Under the pieces are notes generated by a model. The model made no database searches. It was not told the origin of the DNA and was given only the letters and a program-made list of their open reading frames with translations. Position numbers and translations under genes: made by a program. Below, one piece after another: positions 22,362 through 33,683 of a DNA stretch of 64,000 nucleotides (position 1 is its first letter; the number at the start of each line of letters is the position of its first letter). This stretch comes from Pyrus communis (lineage: Eukaryota > Streptophyta > Magnoliopsida > Rosales > Rosaceae), in NCBI RefSeq assembly GCF_963583255.1, contig NC_084816.1, positions 5,679,100 to 5,743,099 on the forward strand, read 5' to 3'.

Positions 22362-22560
22362 GGATCAGGATCCTCTCCTGAGCTAAGGGTGAGGATCCTC
22401 TTAAGCAAACCCATCGAGCCGTTGAAATTTTATCCAACGGCTACAATTATTATAACTTTTAGAAAGACTTCCTGTTTGTAACCGTTGAATAAAATTTCAA
22501 CGGTCCGATGAGCTTGCTCAGGAGGATCCTCACTCTTAACTCAAGAGAGGATCCTGATCC
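22362..22560. mobile_element. Mutator-like MITE, family C, copy 2
   Basis: This 199-bp foldback element has ends GGATCAGGATCCTCTCCTGA and, reverse-complemented, GGATCAGGATCCTCTCTTGA. Pairing extends for roughly 80 bp (GAGGATCCTC, CCGTTGAAATTTTAT). It is bounded by a perfect 10-bp repeat, GTGTGCAGTC (22352-22361 and 22561-22570). TIR length and target size fit Mutator-like elements. Confidence 0.9.
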
Positions 22561-23611
22561 GTGTGCAGTCTGCAAATATCTTTATTTTATGTAAGAAATA
22601 TGCCACTTGTAATAAATATGTGCTGGCTCAAATAATTGAGCTATCTACAGTGCCGTATCTTGTGAGTTGTGTCATCATTTGTAGCAAAAATAACGTTTCA
22701 TTCATTTTTCTTCACATTTTTCGTGGCATAGCTGGCTGATTGGCACTAACAACGTGCCCCCGCTGAGCTGTGGGAGCTCTTGCATTATTTCTTCTTCTAA
22801 TCAAACTTTTGTCACCCCACAATTAGAAAAATTCTTGTTCGATTGTATATAATTGCTTGTTCATAATATCATATTTTATATGTTAATTACGTGATCAGTT
22901 ATATCGAAAAAGAGTCTTAACTGTGTTTGATGTCTCTAATTGAATTTCCACCCAAGACTCAAATCTTGGACATAAATCCGAAAAATAGGAGACTTTTGAT
23001 CCAAGCTCATACATGGGTCGAACAAGCTCCGTCCCACACCATAGCCTGCCTCACCCATCACTCAAAGTCTGGTTCGATACTTTCAAGCCAGGCATACCAA
23101 ACGGGGAACGTTTGTATATTTACATATTGCATTTTGTTTGTGTAGTAACCGATTTACTATGGAACTTTGGCAGACGTTGCAAGTTTGAAAGATATACAAA
23201 CTGTGACAGTTGAATACCTGAGTGCTTCCCTATACTTATCTTTATACTAATTTGAGTAATTTCTTGACTAGGGCCTAGGGGAATTCGTTGAAGTTTGGCA
23301 ACCATGAGTTTTGTTTTCTGAGAGACTAGAGCAGATATTGGCCGGTGATTGTTACTTTTTCTTGATTTAAACAGCTAGTTTCTCACTTGCAGGTATTACA
23401 TTGTAATTATATATTTGCGAGCTGCATTCTATCTCCAAAGAGACTTGGGAAAGGAACTACGAACCTTGAATTCGTATGAGAAGTTTATTAGCACATTCCA
23501 TTTTTTAATACTCAGGCCTTTTTAGCTGCCAAGGAAATGGATGATGGCTCCATTTTCTCCAAGTTGAAGGTAGAACATGGAGTTTGGCGCTAACTTAGAT
23601 GGTGATGGCTA

Positions 23612-24120
23612 TGTAAAACCTTGTTTGAATGACAATGAGATCCCAACTGGACTGCTTGTGTGGCGCATAACTGGTTGTACTAGTTATGTGAAACACGGGA
23701 AGTTTGAGAGCCCTAATGCGATAAGAATCATGGAGTTTATGTATTGCAGCTGTCCTATTATGATCCTTATCTGATATACACTTGTATATCAAGTCATGAT
23801 GGGACTAAAACTCTTTGAGATAGAGATCAACACTCCTTCTGTTAATAGGCTGGACCGAGTGGATCTCTATCGATGAATGATGGTATAAATAGTTGAAGTC
23901 CCTGCTTCCACACTAAGGCTTCCTTAATATCTAAAACCCTATTCATTTAGAGAGGAGAATAACGAGTGTTGGAAGTAGAAGACCTCATCTGTTGTTTTCA
24001 CAATGGCGATGCCTCCAGGTAAGTTGATTTCTTGTAATGCACGGGATATGTGTATGGTAACCCTAGTGTTGTGTTGGTTTGCTGCGCAGTTGTAGTTTGA
24101 TGATTTACATACTGCTTACA
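23612..24120 (+). repeat. 5' LTR of the Copia element
   Basis: This LTR carries a TATA box, TATAAATA (23884-23891), which places transcription start near 23915. Downstream is a start codon in good context (ACAATGG, ATG at 24003) and a consensus splice donor at 24019 (GGTAAGT). It differs from the 3' LTR at 23989 (C here, A at 29782). Confidence 0.95.
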
Positions 24121-24122
24121 TG

Positions 24123-24135
24123 TGGTATCAGAGCC
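24123..24135 (+). other. primer-binding site, initiator tRNA-Met type
   Basis: TGGTATCAGAGCC begins two bases after the 5' LTR and is complementary to the 3' end of plant initiator tRNA-Met, the usual Copia primer. It lies within the predicted leader intron. Confidence 0.93.
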
Positions 24136-24440
24136 AACCCAACATGGCTAGGGTTCCTTAATCAAGATATGGTTAACTCTCGATATAAATACATGCATAT
24201 ATGTTTTGATCCTGTGTCATTAAAATGCTTCCGCTGCATACTGACAAAGGTTTTGCATGGTCACTATATTGCTGTCGATACCTCCAGTTGTGTTTGCTAT
24301 TGTGTGCAGATAAGATCATTTAAAGAATGGTTACAATACTGGAATACTCAACCAAGAAGAACTTTTGGATTCACATTCTATTTATCAAAACCAAACTGAC
24401 AAATAAGATTTGAATCGTAAACAAGGATCTCAACACCTAA

Positions 24441-24627
24441 TCTGCTCAAAAGTGTTTAGGTTGTTGATTTTGGCTTGTTGTCTAAAGAATCAAACATGTG
24501 ATTCATCTGTATTAAGTGAATAATAATCTGCTCAAAAGTGTTTATTTATTCAAGTTAAACAAATGAATCAATGTATAGTGAAGTATTGAATTGACAAGAT
24601 TACATTCTTCATCTGCTCAAAAGTGTT
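24441..24627 (+). repeat. three 16-nt direct repeats in the Copia leader, about 85 bp apart
   Basis: TCTGCTCAAAAGTGTT occurs identically at 24441-24456, 24527-24542 and 24612-24627. The intervening sequence is only weakly similar. The even 86/85-bp spacing suggests an old tandem duplication in which only the core was conserved. Confidence 0.85.
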
Positions 24628-24822
24628 GGAGTTATGTAAACTGCCCTTGTATTCAATATTTTGGCTATGCAAATCTAGTATAAATGGTTTCTGTCCAAAG
24701 ATGATACTATGCTTATACGATTATGTGTCAGGAAAAGATTAAGTATCATGTTCCGTCTATTCATTTGACACTTAGATGACTAACAACTGTAAAAATTAAC
24801 ATTTGGTTTTGCAGCTCCTCAC

Positions 24823-27800
24823 ATGACATCTCTCAATTTCAACAATATTGAGACCTTGACTGGTTCTAACTACAAGAAGTGGAAGGAGGATGTCGAAATG
24901 GTTCTTGGCCTTATGGATCTCGATTTGGCATTAAGGGAGGAAAAACCTGCAGCTATTACTGCAGAGAGCACTACAGATCATAAGGCAAAGGTTGAGAAGT
25001 GGGAGAGAACAAATCGGATGTCACTGATGATTATGAGGAAAGCAATGGCTCCATCAGTTAAAAGGGGTGTTCTAAAACAAGATAATGCAAAAGACTTCTT
25101 GGCTGCAGTTGGGGAAAAGTTTAAAGAGTCTGACAAAGCAGAAACTGGGACTTTTCTAACTCAAATTACTTCAATGAAATTTGATGGTGATGGAAGTGTC
25201 AGGGAACACATTCTGAAGATGGTGGATCTTGCTCAAAAGTTGAAGGACCTTGAAGTACCCATGACTGATCAGTTCCTAGTTCATATGGCTTTGAACTCCC
25301 TGCCTTCAAAATATGGGCAGCTCAAGGTTTCATATAACACTCAGAAAGTTAAATGGGGCATAGATGAACTGATCACTATGTGTGCACAAGAAGAAGATCG
25401 GCTCAAGAGTGACAAATCAGTGGATGTAAATTTTGTGCAAGGAGAAAAACGCAAAAGGGACTTCACTCAAGGTTCAACCGTGGCTGCTGGTAAGAAGAAG
25501 AAGAAAGAAATTTCTTCTTCATTTAAAAATGCTAACATCATCTCTAAAGGATCTCATAAAATGAAAACTGCTAATGTTGAAACTGAGAAAGAAAATGAGT
25601 GTTATTTTTGCAAAGAGACAGGTCACTTAAGAAAGAATTGCAATGGCTTCAAGAATTGGCTTGTTAAGAAAGGTAATGAAATAAATGTTTTCGTGTGTGT
25701 TGAGTCAAATCTAGTTTACATTCCTCCTAATAGTTGGTGGTTTGACACGGGCTGTTCTATTCACATAACTAATTCCTTGCAGGGCTTCTAAAAAACAAGG
25801 GTGATAAACCATGAAGTCTACAATGTCTATGTGGGGAATGGGAGCAAAGTTGCTGTCGAATCCATAGGAAGTGTCAAATTAGTTCTTTCCTCTAGCTTTA
25901 TTTTAGAATTAAGTCCAGTACTTTATGTACCTTCCATGCGAAGGAATTTAATTTCTGCATCTAAGTTAGTTAAGTCTGGCTTTACATTTGTGGGTGACAG
26001 TCAAAGTGTAAAGTTTTTTCATTTAAATGACTCGAATAAATTGCTTGGTGAAGCTAATCTCAAAGATGATATGTGGCAAATGAATTGTACTTATGAGATT
26101 GAATGTTTTAATGTTCAAAGTGTTGGTTCTAAACAAGTGCTCTCTCATGCAAAAACCTCAATGCTTTGGCACAAAAGGTTGGGGCACATCTCTAAAGAAA
26201 GGATCATCACACTTACAAAACAAGACTTGTTGCCACAACTTGATTTCAGCAATTTTAAAGAGTGTATTAACTGTTTTAAAGGAAAGCTCACTAATACTAG
26301 GAAAATAGGGTCAAATCGTAGCCAATGTCTATTGGAAATTATACACACTGACATTTGTGGACCTTTTCCAATTAAAACCATCTGTGGAAAATCATATTTC
26401 ATAACCTTCATTGATGATTTTTCACGGTTTGCATATGTTTTTCTTATTTCTGAAAAAACTGAAGCCTTGCAATGTTTTAAAACTTTTCATTTAGAAGTTG
26501 AAAAACAACTGGAAAAACACATTAAGATTGTGAGATCCGATAGAGGTGGTGAGTATTTTGGCAGGTTCACTGAGGCTGGACAACACAAAGGACCTTTTGC
26601 AACTTATCTTGAACAAAATGGCATCGTGGCTCAGTACACTACACCTGGGACTCCTCATCAAAATGGAGTTGCTGAACGAAGGAATCGAACCCTAAAGGAC
26701 ATGATCAGATCCATGTTTGCACATTCAAAGCTTCCAATGTTTCTTTGGGGAGAAGCACTGAAGACTGCAAACTATATATTGAATCGGGTACCAAGCAAGT
26801 CTGTGGACATGATTCCGTTCGTAGCCTGGACTGGAAGGACACCGAGTTTTAACCACTTCCATGTATAGGGTTGCAATGCCGAGGCCAGGTTTTATAATCC
26901 AACAGAAAAGAAACTTGATCCAAGGACCATCAGTTGCAAGTTCATTGGGTATTCTGAGAAGTCTAAAGGGTATAAGTTCTATTGCCCTAACAGTCACTCG
27001 AGGGTTATGGAAACTCATAATGCAAGATTTCTTGAAGAAGAGGATGAGACTGACTTCAGTAAATCAACAGCTTCATCCCCAGATTTCGAAGAAATCCCAC
27101 TTGACAGTGAGTTAACTGATCCGCACGCATCCACTTTCATAATTCCCATGCAGCCACGTTCTCTTCATAACGGCTTAAATATGTCTCATGAAGATGAGAT
27201 AGTAAATGAGGACCACTTGATCCAGGCAGAGGCTCAAGAAAACGATGTACATGCACCAGTACAAACCCCTGGAGAAGATCAGGTAAATGCTCCAGGAACT
27301 GGCACTTTGGAATTAAATGTTCGAAAGTCACAACGGGTACGAAAAGCAGCATTATTGCCTGATTTCGTGTACCTAAATGAGGCAGAACACACTATAGGTG
27401 ATGAGGATGATCCCTTGACCTATAATCAAGCCATATCAAGTGCACGATCAACGTTATGGAAACAAGCCATGCATGAAGAACTGGAGTCTATGGAGAAAAA
27501 CAATGTATGGAGTCTTGTTCCACAGCCACCTGGGACAACTAAAATTATTGGTTGCAAGTGGGTGTTCAAGACAAAACGAGACTCACAAGGCAACCTTGAC
27601 AAACACAAAGCAAGGCTCGTAGCAAAGGGTTTTACACAAAGGGAAGGCATTGACTACAATGAGACGTTTTCTCCAGTCTCAACAAAAGACTCCATGAGAA
27701 TCATCCTAGCTATCACGGCACATTTTGATTTAGAACTTCATCAAATGGATGTCAAGATGGCATTCCTAAATGGTGACCTTGAAGAAGATATCTACATGCA

Positions 27801-29005
27801 ACAAGCACCTGGATTTGTTGAAAGGGGGAAAGAAACGATGGTTTGTAAGTTGAACAAGTCTATATACGGCTTAAAACAAGCTTCGAGGCAATGGAATAAG
27901 AAATTTGATCAGGTAATGGCAGTTTCAGGTTTTCAAGAAAACAAAATGGATGAGTGTATTTATCTGAAAGTCCTTGGCTCAAAGATTATATTCTTAGTAT
28001 TGTACGTGGACGATATATTGTTAGCCAGCTCCGATATGTCTCTACTACAGACAACTAAGAGTATGCTCATTCAAAACTTTGACATGAAGGACTTGGGAGA
28101 AGCTCGATTCGTTTTGGGAATAGAAATTATAAGAGATCGTGCTAAGAAGTCCCTTGGTCTCTCCCAAAGGCAATACATCGACAGAGTCACTAAAAGATTC
28201 AACATGGACAAGTGTTCGAATGGAGAATTGCCTATTGGCAAAGGGGACAAACTAGGCAGTGATCAATGTCCCAAAAATTGAATTAGAGAAGGAGGGAATG
28301 AAGGATAAACCCTATGCATCTCTTGTAGGGAGTCTTATGTATGCCCAGGTATGCACAAGACCGTACCTGGCTTTTGCAGTAAGTGTACTAGGAAGGTTTC
28401 AATCAAATCCTGGTACAGCACATTGGGTTGCAGCGCAAAAGGTACTGAGGTATCTTAAAAGAACAAGAGATTTCATGTTAACCTACAGTTATGTGGACAA
28501 GCTGGAGTTGGTGGGATTCACAAATTCAGACTTGGCAGGATGTGTGGACGACAGAAAATCGACGAATGGTTACATTTTTCTGTTGGCTAATGGTGCAGTA
28601 TCATGGAAAAGTGCAAAACAGAAGAGTATTGCATCTTCAACCATGGAAGCGGAGTTTATAGGGTGCTATGCAGCAACTCAACAAGCCATTTGGCTTAAAA
28701 ACATGGTGAGAGGATTGGAAATCGTTGACAATGTTGACAGGCCCCTCAAGTTGTACTGTGACAACAAAGCTGCAGTTTTCTTTTCAAAGAATAACAAAAG
28801 GTCATATGCTAGTAGGTTGATGGATATTAAGTACTTAAAAGTGAGAGATGAAGTGAAGAAAGAGATTGTCGAAATTGAGTACATTCACACGAGCTTAATG
28901 GTAGCTGACCCAATGACAAAGGCCTTACCAGTGGGAGTCTTCAAGAAACATGTCTTCAACATGGGAGTGAGAGAACTCTTTGATTCCGTTAATGAGTGGG
29001 AGTAA
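24823..29005 (+). pseudogene. Copia gag-pol polyprotein, interrupted
   Basis: The gag part (24823 on) has a CCHC zinc knuckle, CYFCKETGHLRKNC, near 25600, and the protease motif WWFDTGCSIHIT follows. An in-frame TAA at 25789-25791 ends this piece. The next stretch to 26868 holds the integrase HHCC region ([18 protein letters not shown]) and catalytic core ([19 protein letters not shown]), then an in-frame TAG at 26866-26868. From 26869 the frame runs through reverse transcriptase (KARLVAKGFTQREGIDY, YVDDILLAS). Near 28270-28280 a single-base frame change moves reading into 28259-29005, the RNase H part (DDRKSTNGYIFLL, SSTMEAEF, YCDNKAAV). All domains are recognisable, but no intact polyprotein can be made without readthrough and frameshifting. 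Confidence 0.93.
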
Positions 29006-29393
29006 GCTCTCCATGAACTACGTAGGCTTTTTCTTGCAGATATCTTTATTATTGTTGACAGTTGTTAATTATTATTGACTTGTTTGAATAGCTGATTATG
29101 CTTTGACAAACGATTTTGGTACTGGAATCATTTCAGTTTGTTATGTGGAACTGATATCTGACGGTATAAATTATCAGTTCTCGACATCATGACTCTTAAA
29201 AGTGGCATAGTGTTTTTATGATAAATATGTATGTGATCACAGAGTGCAAAGTGCAAGCAATGCGTGTTTTGTTTTCTGTGGTCCTATATTTTTTCTTAAA
29301 AATGACAAGTCACTGAGTAGGATCAGTTGCAAGCTTTTGAGAACTCAATGATCATCGTGATTCTTATTGTATTAAGGCATATCATTGACATTC

Positions 29394-29404
29394 AAGTGGG
29401 AGAA
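29394..29404 (+). other. polypurine tract of the Copia element
   Basis: AAGTGGGAGAA lies immediately 5' of the 3' LTR, the position from which plus-strand DNA synthesis is primed. Confidence 0.9.
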
Positions 29405-29913
29405 TGTAAAACCTTGTTTGAATGACAATGAGATCCCAACTGGACTGCTTGTGTGGCGCATAACTGGTTGTACTAGTTATGTGAAACACGGGAAGTTTGA
29501 GAGCCCTAATGCGATAAGAATCATGGAGTTTATGTATTGCAGCTGTCCTATTATGATCCTTATCTGATATACACTTGTATATCAAGTCATGATGGGACTA
29601 AAACTCTTTGAGATAGAGATCAACACTCCTTCTGTTAATAGGCTGGACCGAGTGGATCTCTATCGATGAATGATGGTATAAATAGTTGAAGTCCCTGCTT
29701 CCACACTAAGGCTTCCTTAATATCTAAAACCCTATTCATTTAGAGAGGAGAATAACGAGTGTTGGAAGTAGAAGACCTCATATGTTGTTTTCACAATGGC
29801 GATGCCTCCAGGTAAGTTGATTTCTTGTAATGCACGGGATATGTGTATGGTAACCCTAGTGTTGTGTTGGTTTGCTGCGCAGTTGTAGTTTGATGATTTA
29901 CATACTGCTTACA
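29405..29913 (+). repeat. 3' LTR of the Copia element
   Basis: This has the same length as the 5' LTR and one difference at 29782. It repeats the TATA box, the ATG (29796) and the GTAAGT donor (29812). It could therefore start read-out transcripts into the SDIR1-like pseudogene exons downstream. Confidence 0.95.
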
Positions 29914-30764
29914 GGCTAAACATTGTGTAATCTGTGATGGCCGGCTTGGGTGGCTTAACTGTTTACTTTTGTATAATTTTCTAGCAGTTGCATCTCTCTC
30001 TGTGGCCGTTCTTTCTTCCCAAATGCATAGCGCACCTCATCAGTGTTGTGTGTACTTTATGTGGAGTGCTTTCAATTCCTGAATTCCATTTTTTTTCCAG
30101 CTGACAAAGCAAGACTCTAAAAGGATCAGAAAATGAGCTAACATGCAGCATTGGCTTAGAGCAAGTTAACAGAGGGGACGTAGTTCGTAGCTTGCAATGT
30201 CTGCATCAGGTACACCCTCTGCTTATTGGTATTAACGATATATCACAAACATTCTCCCAGCCTTAATATTTGTATGATTACCATAGTTTGTTGAATGATG
30301 CTGCATTTCTTGATGTCTCACAGTACATAATCTCAGAATTTACCCATATCGATTTGTGGTTTTTAATCATTAACAGGACATAGTGCAATCAGTATGATTC
30401 ATTAAATTTGAATTATTTTCTTGTACACATTTTCTTCCATCCTCCGTCTCTACTACTATAAAAACTCCTCACCAAATTTGTTAATACTGGCTTTCCTGAC
30501 GCGGTGTTCTTTGGCCCGTTCGACTATTTTGTTATTTGGTTTATATTTTCTAATTTCAACCTATCATTTTCTTTTGCAGTTCCATGGCTCCTCCAGCAAG
30601 GCATATGCCCTGTCTGTAAATTTAGAGCTGGGTCAACATGGCAGGAGAGCCGGGAGAGTGAATCGGACGGTTCGGACATGGTATACCCGTCTGATGAGCC
30701 ATATACAATCTGTATATGTTATACAATAAACCTACCAACATATCTTTGCAATGTAATGACATGA

Positions 30765-31583
30765 TCTGCATCACTTGGATATAACCTTCCTTTAATTTTG
30801 AATTATTTCAATCAGTGATATATGTATATGTCGTGCGAAATATGATATCGACGGTGACAAATGTGACGTACCATATTACATTAGAAATTGTCTATCATTG
30901 TTATTTTAGAGTTCATCATGCTATTGGATATTGTTTGTGTTTTCTTCATCTAGCATCATTCATTATCTCATGATTTTGTTTGATGAGTCATATACGTAGT
31001 ACACTTATCATTTGCCAGGATAGAATAAGGATTTTCAAATATACATCGGGGTTTCCAAAGTTAGATTCTTAATCAAAGATACAATATATAATCAAGAGTT
31101 AACGATTAAAAATCCCAGAGTATTAAAACTATGTTTGTTTTTGCATCTAACATCACTTATTATCACATGATTTGAAGAGTCATATACATAGTACTTTCCA
31201 ATTAACTAGATATAATATAGGAATTTTCTAGTACACTTCGGGTTATTCATTAGTTAGAATTTTAATGGTTAGATCTTTGATAAAAAAAACGATAATTAAA
31301 GTTTAATGATTGAAAACTCCGAAATATGTTATATTTAGTGACACAACAGAATTTTCGGATAGAATATTTTGGAATATAGCTCCAATGTCGAACTATGTAA
31401 GCTCATTGTGTAGTACATCAAGGCTATACGATCTTCGAAAGTCAAATTTGTACTACAAATTGAGAATAAATGGGAGCAAGATTTAGCCGGACAGCTTGTA
31501 TTTAATTTTTTTATTTATAGACCATAAACAACTACAAGTCTTCATGTCACTTATCATGCAAACCATTAGCTTGAGAGACATCA
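30765..31583. other. intergenic; upstream region of the ZIP gene
   Basis: AT-rich sequence with no recognised frame. The ZIP promoter should lie here. I looked for the zinc-deficiency element RTGTCGACAY and found only a partial match near 31386 (ATGTCGAAC), which I do not call. Confidence 0.5.
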
Positions 31584-33335
31584 ATGGCTTACACTCCCTT
31601 CATTAGGACGTCTCTTAAGTCAACCTTTCCTTTAGTTTCTGTGCTCCTCTTATCCCTGCAACCATTCCTAGTCAACGGTCATGGCGGCAGCAACCATGAT
31701 GATAACGGCCAACATGAAGATCTGCATACGAAAGGCTTGGTTTTGGTGAAAGTATGGTGCTTGATTATTCTACTGGTGAGCACTTTCGCCGGTGGCATCT
31801 CCCCCTACTTTTACCGATGGAACGAAAGCTTTCTTCTCTTGGGGATGCAATTTGCTGGTGGGGTTTTTCTTGGTACCTCTTTGATGCACTTCTTGAGTGA
31901 CTCAGATGAGACATTTCATGACCTTACCACGAAAGCATACCCTTTCGCATTCATGCTAGCGTCAGCTGGTTATCTGCTAACCATGCTTGGGGATTGCATC
32001 GTGCTGTTGGTGACAAGGTCAGGTGAAAGAGAAGCTAGAGTGGAAGTGGAGGAGGGAAGGACTGCTGCTCTGCATGATCATAAGGAAGACGGAGAGGACG
32101 CCAACCCAGTTTTCTTGAAGACATCTTCTTTCGGAGACACCATACTTCTCATCCTTGCGCTGTGTTTTCATTCAGTTTTTGAGGGCATTGCTGTTGGAAT
32201 TGCAGGTACTTAATTGAAATATTGTTTAAGTTTTATTAACTCATTATATATATGTATATTTTTCGTATATATCTACCACTCTTCATCTTTCATGGGTAAT
32301 TTTTATCCATAAATATATGAGAAAATGATTAATTTGATTGGTGTTATATATTTCAGTTAAGTGTTCCTTATATTCAGTTTAGTAATTAACAAGTCCTTGT
32401 ACTTCTCAAAGAGGAAAACAAGAATAAATCAGTTCTTAATGATAAGGAACTCACAATTTCATCTCGTAAATTAACGATGAAATTTGTTATTGACTGTAAC
32501 AAGTAAGGACATGACTGAAAAATTGAATCGCATGATTCATATGAACCTAAATTAAACAACAAACCCAAACTTACATAAAACGCTTAAGCGATAACTAATT
32601 AGTAACTTAATAAGGCTCTAAACATTGACAATGAATGTGCAATATGTATATATGTATGCGTGGAGCTTGGTTCTTAAAGGTATATTTGTAGTTGCAAAAT
32701 TGGTCAGGCAACATTTAAATGGCACATCTGATCGTTTGAAGGGCGCACTAAATTAGTTAAAAAGCATGCGGTCAGTGTTTAGGAATAACTTATTTTTTCG
32801 AGAGAGCTAAACCCTAATCTTTAGGTTCCCAAATCCGACACTAGCTGTACCCTAAAGTACAAACCATTGTTGTAACTGACATCCGCTTAAGATCCTACGA
32901 GGATTCCTAATATGAACGCTCGTTTACTTTGTGTGTATTGCAGATACAAAGTCAGATGCATGGAGGAATCTGTGGACAATATCACTACACAAGATTTTTG
33001 CAGCCATTGCTATGGGGATTGCACTACTGAGGATGCTACCCAAAAGAGCATTCTTAGTAACTGCAGCTTATTCTTTTGCTTTTGCTGTTTCCAGTCCCGT
33101 TGGAGTAGGCATCGGTATCGCCATCAACGCCACAACTCAAGGACCTGTAGCTGATTGGATATATGCCATTTCAATGGGACTTGCTTGTGGAGTTTTCGTC
33201 TATGTTGCAATCAACCATCTCATTGCCAAAGGGTTTAAACCACAAGCTAAATGCTATTTTGACACTCCAGCTTTCAAGTTCGTTTCTGTGCTTCTTGGAG
33301 TGGGAGTCATAGCAGTTGTTATGATCTGGGATTAA
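31584..33335 (+). CDS. ZIP family metal transporter (ZIP2/ZIP11-like), two exons
   Basis: ZIP proteins move zinc and related divalent metals into the cytosol. Exon 1 is 31584-32205 and exon 2 is 32944-33335. The 738-bp intron has GT at 32206 and TTGCAG before 32944, and the joined codon is GAT in [10 protein letters not shown]. The product is 337 residues. An N-terminal hydrophobic segment precedes a His-rich stretch ([15 protein letters not shown]). TM1-3 follow ([29 protein letters not shown]), then a variable loop with HDHKEDGED between TM3 and TM4. The metal-path signature is in TM4 ([10 protein letters not shown]) and TM5 ([11 protein letters not shown]). The end, VVMIWD, matches Arabidopsis ZIP2. 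All key residues are present, so the gene looks functional. Zinc or manganese preference cannot be read from sequence. Confidence 0.95.
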
Positions 33336-33683
33336 TGAACTAATATTTGGACTAAGTCTCACAGTGGATCAACACTAAGTTGGTATTGAATTTGTCATTC
33401 ATGGGAGTCGAACTTAAAAGCTTATTACTTACAAGTAAAGAGAAATATCATTAGTCCCAATTTGATTGTCTTGTATTTGTTTATTTTGGGTCAATTTCTT
33501 TTATGTGTTTAAAAATAAGAATATACTAGAATGTTATGTAGAACTTGGACAATTTTTTTCCTTTTTTCTTTTTCTTTTTCTGTGAAGGGTTAATGATCAT
33601 GTAATCAATACCAAACCTAGTCCTCTATAGTAAGTGTCCTAAAAGTTCATGCCTTTGTGTGTCATCCTCATTTATTATATTAG

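Larger units (their letters stand above)
24003..24822 (+). promoter_or_regulatory. predicted spliced leader: LTR mini-exon and 796-bp intron
   Basis: The LTR mini-exon 24003-24018 encodes MAMPP and ends one base into the next codon. It is followed by GTAAGT at 24019. A pyrimidine-rich acceptor, GGTTTTGCAG, ends at 24814. The sequence from 24815 completes the codon and reads APH directly into MTSLNF at 24823. Joining keeps the frame exactly, giving an N-terminal extension of eight residues to gag. The intron would span the end of the LTR, the primer-binding site and the whole untranslated leader. Splicing is inferred, not shown. Confidence 0.6.
23612..29913 (+). mobile_element. young full-length Ty1/Copia LTR retrotransposon
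   Basis: The element has two 509-bp LTRs (23612-24120 and 29405-29913), both starting TGTAAAACC and ending GCTTACA. It is flanked by the 5-bp duplication GGCTA (23607-23611 and 29914-29918). A primer-binding site for initiator tRNA-Met and a polypurine tract are present. Domain order is gag, protease, integrase, reverse transcriptase, RNase H, which is the Copia order. The LTRs differ at one position that I can see. The element sits inside an already decaying SDIR1-like pseudogene. The lineage within Copia is not settled by inspection. Confidence 0.97.
23304..30764 (+). pseudogene. broken SDIR1-like RING E3 ligase gene, split by a Copia insertion
   Basis: SDIR1 is a membrane-anchored RING E3 ligase acting in ABA and drought signalling. 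Three pieces are visible. At 23304 an ATG opens MSFVF, the SDIR1 start, but the next codon is TGA (23319-23321), followed by ETRADI. Exon 30101-30209 reads ENELTCSIGLEQVNRGDVVR and then SLQCLHQ before a GT donor. Here the second RING Cys is Gly. Exon 30580-30764 starts at a TTTTGCAG acceptor and reads WLLQQGICPVCKFRAGSTWQ and ESRESESDGSDMV. A deletion of about 19 bases after its first codon removes a His/Cys ligand pair and shifts the frame, and the usual stop after DMV is lost. Introns are kept, so this is not a processed copy. The membrane-spanning middle is not recognisable. The C-terminal match is strong, the N-terminal one moderate. Confidence 0.8.

Noticed and set aside
31380..31395. Possible zinc-deficiency response element upstream of the ZIP gene
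   Set aside because: ATGTCGAAC matches only part of RTGTCGACAY and lacks the palindrome.
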